Source: an uncultured Sediminibacterium sp. (GTDB taxonomy: Bacteria > Bacteroidota > Bacteroidia > Chitinophagales > Chitinophagaceae). From it: DNA of 17,717 nucleotides. The stretch's first letter is position 1. The number at the start of each line of letters is the position of its first letter. The notes beneath the pieces were generated by a model. The model ran no database searches. It worked only from the letters and a program-made list of their open reading frames with translations, and was not told the DNA's origin. Location of the stretch: assembly GCA_937907555.1 (NCBI GenBank), contig CALEST010000036.1:1-17717 (forward strand). Reading direction: 5' to 3'. Positions 6,501 to 13,180 of this stretch are shown here, one piece after another. The position numbers and the translations under genes were made by a program.

Positions 6501-8382
6501 TGTTACTACCCCTGCTGTAAAAATTAAAGGGTCGGTTGAATTCTTTAAGAAAGATGTTAAATACGGAAATGGTTTTAAAGGAGAGCTGCAAGCCAAATTC
6601 ACTTCTATGAATATGGCCATTCAGGCTGGTGCTGTTTTTGGCAACACCAAATACATTCCAGGCAATAGTGGCAATGGATATAAATATTGGATGGTACAGG
6701 CACAGGCCAATTTGCCTGCACCGGGTATTCCTTTTTTAGCGGGTGTTGCCTTTAGAGGATTTGGTGCGGGAGTTTACAGCAGAATGAAAATGACACTACC
6801 AACCGTCTTTAATCCAACACAGGCATCCGAGAGTACTTTTGGGGGGGCCATATTTACTCCGGATGCTTCTGTGAAATTTGGCTTCAAGGCAAAAGTAATA
6901 TTGGCTACCACGCCCAAAGAAGAAACCTTCAATGGTAGTGCAGCACTATCTGCTGAGTTTAATACAGCGGGCGGCATGAATTTTATCAGGTTTGATGGAC
7001 TCTTCTATTGTGGTGCCAAAATAATTGAGCCGGAAAAATCATTTGCGAATGGATCGCTGATGGTAGACTACGACTTTCCTCAGAAAGTATTCAATATGAA
7101 TGCGTCCTTAACCATTAATAAGGATCCCATTTCAACGCCTACTCCTGCGAATATGCGTCTCTATATTGATGGAAAGAACAACAAATGGTATTTTAAAAGT
7201 GGAACACCTACAGCTCCAATGTGGGTAAGAATTTCCAATACAGATATCCAGGCGTATTTAATGTTTGGTAACGATTTAGGAACAGATATTCCAAAAGGGT
7301 TCATGCAAAAAACCATTGATGGATTTGCCAACCTGGGTTATTCCTTACCTCAGTTTAATGAAACCGCAACCAGTGATAACAAGTATCAATCGGCCAAAGG
7401 ATTTGCCTTTGGTTTGGGGGTTCACAACACAGATGCAAAACGATACAATATTGTTGACTTTCATGGTAAACTATGTGACTGTAGAAGGTTTGTAGATGTG
7501 GATTATGCATATTCTGCAGGAGGGGAAATTAATGCCTCTTTGCTTCAGTATGCCGGATGCACAGGTTTTGGTAAAGGCTGGAGGGCCAGAATGAGTATTG
7601 CCGTTTACGCCAGTGCTAATGTTACCTATGCATATAGTTTACCTGGTTTTGGAGATAATGCTGGATGGCTGGCCAGTGCAAAAGGGTCTGCTTACGCAAT
7701 AGCAGAATTTCCCAATCCAACTTATATTGCCGGCGAAGTCAGGGGTGCAGCTAAAACGCTAGGTGGTTATGGCGTCCAAATCAATAAAAGTTTTACTATA
7801 GGTAGTCAATGTGCTGGCACCGAGGAAGCAGCAGGCCCTGCCATAAGCTATCAACAGGAGAATGTGGTGGATTCTCTGGATTATTCCTTAATCAAGATGA
7901 TTGTAACTCCTGGTACAGAGAATATATCCAGGACTACGAATTTTTCAGTTCTGTACAATTATCCTGTTAATAAGCCATTTTCAATAGACGAACAACAATC
8001 CAATGGTGCCATCAAAACCAGAACTTTTAAAGCAACCTATACAGTTACTTTAAAGCAGGATACAGTAGGTACTAATATTCCCAATATCACTTTGTATGCC
8101 AAAGGAATGGATATGTATGGTGCAAGCAAGTATCAGCTGAGTAATACGCCAATTGTTGCCAGTCCGCTCAAGCCCAATGCGAATTATCGTTTTCAGGTGA
8201 ATGCCAAATTAGAAGAACAGGTAAACAATGTTTGGGTTCCGGTTAAGAAGAAAGGAACCACCATTGCTGTTACACAACAAGAACAATTGCTTTTTAAAAC
8301 AGATGGAGAAGCGGTTTCGTCAACAGTAACCAAGCAGGCCAATAGCACTGGTGTTGCTCCTAAAAAATTAATCATTCAATAA
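3565..8382 (+). CDS. Giant exported surface protein, 1605 residues, function unknown
   Basis: Residues 1-18 are a signal peptide (MFKAILTLFLIFPLFLVGQ). Residues about 20-273 form a module shared with the 286-residue protein at the operon's end: a first half with PGDYTICVKIF and EEKCKNF (Cys125 and Cys142, spaced exactly as Cys129 and Cys146 in the paralogue), then a fibronectin-III-like half with FKW, TQPIF and FVWQVQASGANG. Other cysteines here (82, 115, 238, 243) suggest disulphides. The region from 280 to about 1290 is a long, beta-rich, Asn/Gly/Ser-rich sequence that I cannot assign, with recurring amphipathic strands. Residues 1303-1416 carry a Cys cluster (LCDC, AGC, GSQC) and glycine/tyrosine-rich strands, followed by a final fibronectin-like domain (about 1430-1590). 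There is no lipobox, no C-terminal membrane anchor and no evident type IX sorting domain (the end is KKLIIQ). It is the first gene of a four-gene operon with an outer-membrane barrel, so a surface or periplasmic assembly is likely. The enzymatic role, if any, is unknown. Confidence 0.9.
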   Translation: MFKAILTLFLIFPLFLVGQQLPVNSINISLPQFPNANTANWIGGNSLLSITVSTRALAGKLDPILESSRILVQIKKGSSVVCGSYTPATAPNASFNSLMKIWSGNAAVGLLGQECKLIPGDYTICVKIFGGPNNAALSEEKCKNFTIQNTESNFNKPLNIMPVNEMMYNTQMASAPVQFKWSAVTPNPGSIVKYTLRVWKKQTGQSATQTINTTQPIFTKEYNGLTQANVPNIIDPSCLTGGCEFVWQVQASGANGITYGQNNGISDYTVFKTNASVPNTSMGNCSSISTKTYAIGDEISLSDDFKMKFSKVPTGTNDSLSGEGIVRVNWLGIFNVRFKGIKINAQDKLCSGSIHTKVDSDQTYPVQFLINAASVNNYGGAWTINKLGEVADKVKANKHLKGLVPAEYMPFVDSSLSIEPINMPIGYFKEGDTSEAFGFTEMIFRPDYAEFEAIASLNTDKIFKNPNNTMNGTAAIGLRGYGIRFTNAGVNGINGSLKIIDDIVVSYANTGTENLKMIFNKESNGHIGNGIVFSASDPSFWKYNLDVDIQLPREFLVPVDASKTHVAFNFQLNIAKWSDYVVEGTLPACVIPNTNGLGIKAGVIAYDHSFVSNPTGMVFPTGYAGNTNNFFSGFYLKNFSLTLPDELRSYADTSKRIEIIAQNLIIDEYGLSGKIVANNVINFPKANVGNLGASIDTVSVTFANGSLTEGKMKGKITLPLSSSSSASNALNYSALFASGTSSFVFMLKPGADISSKFLGDGKLKISPTSSMNLSLSKVNNKRAVSFNIDINGNLYYPTGKILDIGTSIPLDLDLSCNFQHLGMTYSNGASNSFTFNPGQWSFASPQKKFSGFGFTIVDVKPKIDPVETVAEKQYLFKGGVELVAKINIGSENSNIAISGDTKLILRGAILSSKYVPSNSTDPTGVQQLVEQVKPTIPAGFNPLATNEFELQQIVAEQYGFLTELKPKYLGVEVKSIHVDVTTPAVKIKGSVEFFKKDVKYGNGFKGELQAKFTSMNMAIQAGAVFGNTKYIPGNSGNGYKYWMVQAQANLPAPGIPFLAGVAFRGFGAGVYSRMKMTLPTVFNPTQASESTFGGAIFTPDASVKFGFKAKVILATTPKEETFNGSAALSAEFNTAGGMNFIRFDGLFYCGAKIIEPEKSFANGSLMVDYDFPQKVFNMNASLTINKDPISTPTPANMRLYIDGKNNKWYFKSGTPTAPMWVRISNTDIQAYLMFGNDLGTDIPKGFMQKTIDGFANLGYSLPQFNETATSDNKYQSAKGFAFGLGVHNTDAKRYNIVDFHGKLCDCRRFVDVDYAYSAGGEINASLLQYAGCTGFGKGWRARMSIAVYASANVTYAYSLPGFGDNAGWLASAKGSAYAIAEFPNPTYIAGEVRGAAKTLGGYGVQINKSFTIGSQCAGTEEAAGPAISYQQENVVDSLDYSLIKMIVTPGTENISRTTNFSVLYNYPVNKPFSIDEQQSNGAIKTRTFKATYTVTLKQDTVGTNIPNITLYAKGMDMYGASKYQLSNTPIVASPLKPNANYRFQVNAKLEEQVNNVWVPVKKKGTTIAVTQQEQLLFKTDGEAVSSTVTKQANSTGVAPKKLIIQ

Positions 8383-8392
8383 ATAAGATTAT

Positions 8393-10534
8393 ATGTACAA
8401 GCAGCTGACAGGTAATTTTATTTTTCTAATACTTCTTTGTTTAGGCAAAACAGTTCTCTATGCCCAGACAACAGAAACAGATCCCATTGTAATTACTGCA
8501 AGATCTTATTCAGATAAAATTGTACTCAGGTATTTTGCCACCAGTCCACAGTTATTTAAAGTAGCCAATCAGGTAGGGTATCGTATTGAAAAAGCCGTTG
8601 CGGAATCCAATAAGGCAAAAGAAGATTTAAATTATTCTGCTATTGCAAACAATCCGTTTAAGCGTTGGAATGAAGAGCAGTGGACTGCTGGATTTAATCA
8701 GCAATCAAAAGCAGATTCTGTAGAAACAAAACTGGCAGGATTGGCGATGGGCTTAACGGAAGAGAGTGCACTCATGGCTACCGGAGACGTTTTAAGTGAC
8801 AATTTGAAGTCGCTGAATGAAACACGCAACAAGCTGGGCAACAATTTTAGTTTCATGATCCTGGCATCTCTGCAAAGTAAACTGGCAGCAAAGGGATTGG
8901 GCTTGTGGGCTGAAGACAGAGAGGTTCAGCCTGGTAAGAATTATTGGTACAGGATTCGCGTAAATACAACATCCGCTGATAAAAAGGATTGGATATATAT
9001 TTCGGTTCAATGCAATGCATTCAATCCATCCTATTTAAAAAACGATACCCTAATCAGGGTAGTTACAGGGGACAAGAAAATTGATTTTAGTATCCCTGAG
9101 TCACAGGATTATTTTGCCTTTTTTGTTTACAGAAAAGACGCACCCAATAAGCCATTCCAGAAACTGACTGCCAATGCTTCCATTCAATTAAAGCCAGAGG
9201 AGTATGAAGGAACAGGCCGGCTGGGCCATGTGGATTCAGGATTAATGAATTATCAAACCTATCAATATAGGGTAACGGTTGCAACACCTTTTGCCGATGA
9301 ATTGGTCCTTGGAGAATTTACTGCCATGCCCAGAGATTTAACACCACCTCCTTCTCCTAATCTTACCATCGCCAAACATATTGCTCCCAAGGAAATTGCC
9401 TTGCAATGGAATATGTTGGCCAAGCTGCCATCTGATTTTAAAGGATTCAATATCGGCAGAAGCAACAATGATAAAGAGGGTTTTAAAAAAATCAACGATA
9501 AGTTATTGCCCCCTTCCGCGAATGGTTTCAAGGATACAAAGTTCACCACAGAAGAGTCCATCTATTATATAGTTGAAGCAGTAGACACTTCAGGCAATAG
9601 CAGTTACTCTTTTCCTTTGATGGTTACCTTGATTGATAGTACACCACCTGCTGTTCCTGTTATTGAGTCTGCTGTAATAGATTCTGTAGGAAAAATCACC
9701 ATCCGTTTTAAACCCAATACCGAAAAGGATTTCTTAGGATATCAATTAATGAAAGCCAATGCGGCCGACCATGATTTTTCAATCGTCTATCAGTCTTTTA
9801 ATGACAGCACCAATGAAAAGGAGTTTGTGCTTTACGACTCAACTACTTTGAATACACTTACACCCAATATTTATTATAAAGCCATTGCCTTCGACAGCCA
9901 TTTTAATCAATCCCTTGCCTCTAAAATCATACAGGTAAAAAGACCGGATACCATTCCTCCTATTTCTCCAATGATTATTGATTATCGGATAACGGATACT
10001 GCCATTCAAATTGCATATGTTCCTTCCGAAAGCATAGACCTGAAAACCCAATATCTGCTTAGACAGGAAATGGGATCAAATAAAACGGATACAGTGATGG
10101 TTTCATCAGATTTTAAACGCCTGAGCTTTTCCGATATAACTTTTAAACCGGGTACTCAGTATCAATATGCAATGATTGCTAAAGATGAAGCTGGCCTGTA
10201 CTCAAAATTATCGCCACCTGTTACTGTATTAAGTCCTAAGATCACCAGGCTACCTAAGCCAGTAATTACGGGTACTTACGCAAAAGATAAAAAGGAAGTG
10301 CTGCTTACTTTTTCTATCAGCCCTTCTTTGAATGAAAAAAATATTTCGGTAATCATCTATGCCAAAACCAGCATGGAAGCTGCCAGCTGGACCAAAATGG
10401 ACCAGGTTGATTTTGCCCGGAATTATACTTTTAAGCCCTCTTTGGATAGCAAGGAAGTCTTTTTTTCAATCGTGATCGTTGACAAGCAAGGAAGAAGCTC
10501 AGTATTTAGTGATACCATAAAATTGAGTTTATGA
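8393..10534 (+). CDS. Exported protein with four C-terminal fibronectin-III-like repeats
   Basis: The protein has 713 residues with a signal peptide at 1-24 (ending LYA/Q). Residues about 28-215 form an unassigned domain opening VITARSYSDKIVLRYF and closing with KNYWYRIRV; 220-314 looks like a degenerate fibronectin-type domain ending YQYRVTV. Four repeats of about 100 residues follow, starting at 315 (DLTPPPSP), 415 (DSTPPAVP), 519 (DTIPPISP) and 614 (SPKITRLPKP), each with an aromatic-rich F strand such as YYIVEAVD, YYKAIAFD or YQYAMIAKD. The Pro-Pro linkers and these strands are typical of FN3 arrays, which serve as spacers or binding modules outside the cell. No catalytic motif and no type IX sorting tail are seen. 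It starts 10 bp after the giant gene and overlaps the next gene by four bases, so it is translated as part of the operon. Confidence 0.88.
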   Translation: MYKQLTGNFIFLILLCLGKTVLYAQTTETDPIVITARSYSDKIVLRYFATSPQLFKVANQVGYRIEKAVAESNKAKEDLNYSAIANNPFKRWNEEQWTAGFNQQSKADSVETKLAGLAMGLTEESALMATGDVLSDNLKSLNETRNKLGNNFSFMILASLQSKLAAKGLGLWAEDREVQPGKNYWYRIRVNTTSADKKDWIYISVQCNAFNPSYLKNDTLIRVVTGDKKIDFSIPESQDYFAFFVYRKDAPNKPFQKLTANASIQLKPEEYEGTGRLGHVDSGLMNYQTYQYRVTVATPFADELVLGEFTAMPRDLTPPPSPNLTIAKHIAPKEIALQWNMLAKLPSDFKGFNIGRSNNDKEGFKKINDKLLPPSANGFKDTKFTTEESIYYIVEAVDTSGNSSYSFPLMVTLIDSTPPAVPVIESAVIDSVGKITIRFKPNTEKDFLGYQLMKANAADHDFSIVYQSFNDSTNEKEFVLYDSTTLNTLTPNIYYKAIAFDSHFNQSLASKIIQVKRPDTIPPISPMIIDYRITDTAIQIAYVPSESIDLKTQYLLRQEMGSNKTDTVMVSSDFKRLSFSDITFKPGTQYQYAMIAKDEAGLYSKLSPPVTVLSPKITRLPKPVITGTYAKDKKEVLLTFSISPSLNEKNISVIIYAKTSMEAASWTKMDQVDFARNYTFKPSLDSKEVFFSIVIVDKQGRSSVFSDTIKLSL

Positions 10535-12279
10535 AAAAGGCTTTCAATGGTATCTGCAATGGCATTTTAGTCATTTCCAGTTTAATGCTTTCCTCCACTA
10601 TGGTGGCACAGGATACGGCCAAACGCAAGCCTTTGATAAAATTAACGGGAACCATGGGGATTACCTATGAGGGTTACGGATTAAATGTAAAGCCAACGGG
10701 AAGTAATATTTACTCCCCCCGTAAACCCTGGAATCAGGTCCGGTTTTTGTTCAATCCGGTTTTGCAAATCGGGGACAAAATTTCTATTCCTTTAAGCATG
10801 AACTTTGCCTCTATTGCTACCAACTTCGCAGGTCCTTATGCAGGGTTGAAGAATCAAACCATTGGACAGTTTTTAACCAATCCCGCTAATAACTTTTCGC
10901 TCAATCCAAAGTACAAATGGGCCGAATTGTTGCTGGGCACACAGTATATTAAGTATAGTGACTTAAGTACGGGCGATATAGGCATTTTTGGAGCGGGATT
11001 CAATCTTAGTCCCGGTAAGTTCCGGCTCAGGTTTTTTAGTGGGATCTCTCAGCAAGGAATCAATCATATAGCCCTTCCACCTCCCGGAACTGTTGGGGCG
11101 TTTAAACGAAAACACTATATGTTTCAGTTTGGTACAGAAGTAGAAGGCGTGCACAAAGTGGCGTTTACTTTTTCTAAAACAAAAGACGATATTAATTCCG
11201 TTACCAGTCCTCCTTTAACCGTTTTGCCACAAGAAGGATTTACAGTTACTTTTCTTCTGCAGCGGTATTTAAAATCGGGTTGGTTTGTTAATCTTGAATT
11301 GGCCCAGAGTGTAATTACCAAGGACTTAAACCAGCCACTTTTGACCATATTGGATGATGTTTCCATTAAACCATTTATCAATGCCAGAACTTCCAGTGTA
11401 AAAGATCAGGCTGCCCAATTCAATATTGGAAAAAAATCACCCAATTTCGACATCAGTTATTCCACCAAATACATTGGGGCTGGTTATCAAACAACCGGTT
11501 ACCCTTTTATGCAGTCTGATCACTGGGACAATACCTTGAATACAAGGTTGAATCTTTTGAAAAATAAAATGAATATCAACGCAAGTATTGGCCAAAGGGT
11601 GAATAACCTGAGTAATACCGGTTTGCGGGCAACCCAGTTCTTAGGCAATATCAATTGGTATACACAGGTGAATGACCAATTGTCGATTAATGTGAATTAT
11701 AACAACTTTGGGTTTCAAACGGTTAGTGGTCTTAATCCATACGGGATTAAAAATGTCAGTAACGATTTTGGGATTAGCCCAACTTATACCTGGACCAACG
11801 AGCACGCGACCCATTTGCTAAGTATGAATTATAATTATAGCAAGTACAATGAGCGGGATGTATTTACAGGGATAACTACCAGCAACAATACCCATACAGT
11901 TATTCTAAACTATGCCCCCATTTATACCAATAGGAAAATTTCACCCGACTTTAGCATCATGTATTTCAATAATAAAGTTCCTACCATTCAGAATCGATTG
12001 CTCACTTTATCGTCTGGGTTAGGTATTCCTTTCTTTGAAGATAAACTGCAAGTGAAGGGGCAGCTGCAGTACACCCTTGGTAAGCTGAATAGTTTTACCT
12101 CGAATAACAATTTCATTCTTTCCACTAATATTGATTATAAGATCAATAAAAAATTAACCTGGAATACTTTCTTGTCCACCAATTATTTTAAATATGGCAA
12201 TGAATTGGGATTAATACCGCTGATAGGAGCCAACTACTTAGAGTCTAATCTAAGAACGGGTCTTATGTATAAATTCTAA
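10531..12279 (+). CDS. Outer-membrane beta-barrel protein
   Basis: The protein has 582 residues. Residues 1-27 are a signal peptide ending MVA/Q. From about residue 35 to the end the sequence is a succession of alternating polar/hydrophobic strands with aromatic girdle residues (YKWAELLLGTQYIKY, FRLRFFSGISQQG, LSINVNYNNFGF, HTVILNYAPIY), finishing NLRTGLMYKF with the C-terminal Phe expected of Bam-assembled barrels. By length it could hold roughly 20-26 strands. There is no plug domain or TonB box, so it is not a TonB-dependent receptor. The ATG overlaps the stop of the FN3 gene (ATGA), implying translational coupling. In context it may be the membrane anchor or export pore for the exported proteins of this operon; that is inference. 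Confidence 0.85.
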   Translation: MKKAFNGICNGILVISSLMLSSTMVAQDTAKRKPLIKLTGTMGITYEGYGLNVKPTGSNIYSPRKPWNQVRFLFNPVLQIGDKISIPLSMNFASIATNFAGPYAGLKNQTIGQFLTNPANNFSLNPKYKWAELLLGTQYIKYSDLSTGDIGIFGAGFNLSPGKFRLRFFSGISQQGINHIALPPPGTVGAFKRKHYMFQFGTEVEGVHKVAFTFSKTKDDINSVTSPPLTVLPQEGFTVTFLLQRYLKSGWFVNLELAQSVITKDLNQPLLTILDDVSIKPFINARTSSVKDQAAQFNIGKKSPNFDISYSTKYIGAGYQTTGYPFMQSDHWDNTLNTRLNLLKNKMNINASIGQRVNNLSNTGLRATQFLGNINWYTQVNDQLSINVNYNNFGFQTVSGLNPYGIKNVSNDFGISPTYTWTNEHATHLLSMNYNYSKYNERDVFTGITTSNNTHTVILNYAPIYTNRKISPDFSIMYFNNKVPTIQNRLLTLSSGLGIPFFEDKLQVKGQLQYTLGKLNSFTSNNNFILSTNIDYKINKKLTWNTFLSTNYFKYGNELGLIPLIGANYLESNLRTGLMYKF

Positions 12280-12311
12280 TTTGTTTATTGACTAATGATA
12301 ATACTGCAACC

Positions 12312-13172
12312 ATGAAAAAAATATTCCTTACCATTATTATAATTGGTTCTTTGATTAACCAACTGGTTGCCCAGATTACAACAACGCTGAATGTGCAATC
12401 TCAACCGCCTCCCAATTTAAGTGACTGGGCATTGAGAAATACAGTATTGAACTTTATTGTGGATTATGGAAGACCAGACCCCGCCAGGGTAATTTTTAAA
12501 ACAGAGATCAAGTTGTTGGATGGAACGGTAGTGGCCACTACCAATGTTCAGACTGCCCCTGTGTATACAATCAATAGGGGTGTAACGGTTTATTATAGTA
12601 AGGATGTAATGCCTTTGGAATCGATGAGTTTTAACGGGCAGTACCGGTCTACTTTAAACCGAACTGGCAAATTACCTTCCGGCCAGTACCAGATTTGTGT
12701 AACGATACTTCAATCCGGTACTTTCCAGGTGCTTGCAGCAGAACGTTGTAGAATTTTTAATCTTACCGGATTTCAACTTCCCTTTTTAATGCTTCCGGCA
12801 GACAAATCGGTTTTGCCCAAATTGAATGCCCAAACTGCTATTATATTCAGATGGACACCGCTGGTTCCTCAACAGGCAATTAATCCAGTTAGCTATCGGT
12901 TACAGGTTTTTGAAATTTTAATGCAACAAGAAGCCGTGCAGGCCTTAAGAGCCAATCAACCCATTTTAGATGTTTCGGTTAGAAATGCTACACAGTATAT
13001 CTGGCAACCTCGTTTGTCTTTTGTAAATGTAGATTCTACGGCCCGGTATATTTGGACCATTCAAACACTGGACGGAAACGGTCTTCCTATACTATTATCG
13101 GATGGGAATGGAGAAAGCAGGAGTGCTCCATTTACCTTTTCTATAGGAGCTACAGCAACTAAGAAAAACTAA
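12312..13172 (+). CDS. Exported stand-alone paralogue of the giant protein's N-terminal module
   Basis: The protein has 286 residues from the ATG at 12312. That start gives a clean signal peptide (MKKIFLTIIIIGSLINQLVA/Q); an in-frame TTG 24 bases earlier would add eight polar residues and is rejected. The mature part matches the first ~270 residues of the 1605-residue protein over its whole length: SGQYQICVTIL and AERCRIF with the same 17-residue Cys spacing (129, 146), PFLMLPADKS, IFRWTPLVPQ, NQPILDVSV, YIWTIQTLDGNG and LSDGNGESRSAPFTF. The second half (about 155-280) resembles a fibronectin-III-like fold. It starts 32 bp after the barrel gene and is the last gene of the operon. Carrying the module alone suggests it competes with, caps or dimerises with the giant protein's N-terminus, but no function is proven. 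Confidence 0.87.
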   Translation: MKKIFLTIIIIGSLINQLVAQITTTLNVQSQPPPNLSDWALRNTVLNFIVDYGRPDPARVIFKTEIKLLDGTVVATTNVQTAPVYTINRGVTVYYSKDVMPLESMSFNGQYRSTLNRTGKLPSGQYQICVTILQSGTFQVLAAERCRIFNLTGFQLPFLMLPADKSVLPKLNAQTAIIFRWTPLVPQQAINPVSYRLQVFEILMQQEAVQALRANQPILDVSVRNATQYIWQPRLSFVNVDSTARYIWTIQTLDGNGLPILLSDGNGESRSAPFTFSIGATATKKN

Positions 13173-13180
13173 GTACTTAG
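13169..13180. other. Perfect 12-bp palindrome spanning both convergent stop codons
   Basis: CTAAGTACTTAG is self-complementary over 12 bp. It contains the TAA stop of the plus-strand operon (13170-13172) and, on the other strand, the TAA stop of the histidine kinase (13177-13179), so the two convergent genes end 4 bp apart within one symmetrical element. No T-tract terminator is visible here for either strand. Confidence 0.6.

Noticed and set aside
12288..12311. TTG start extending the 286-residue protein by eight residues
   Set aside because: The ATG at 12312 begins a classic MKK signal peptide; the extension would place polar residues before it.
3565..13172. Type IX secretion cargo
   Set aside because: None of the four proteins ends in a recognisable type IX sorting domain; the barrel ends in Phe as a normal outer-membrane protein.
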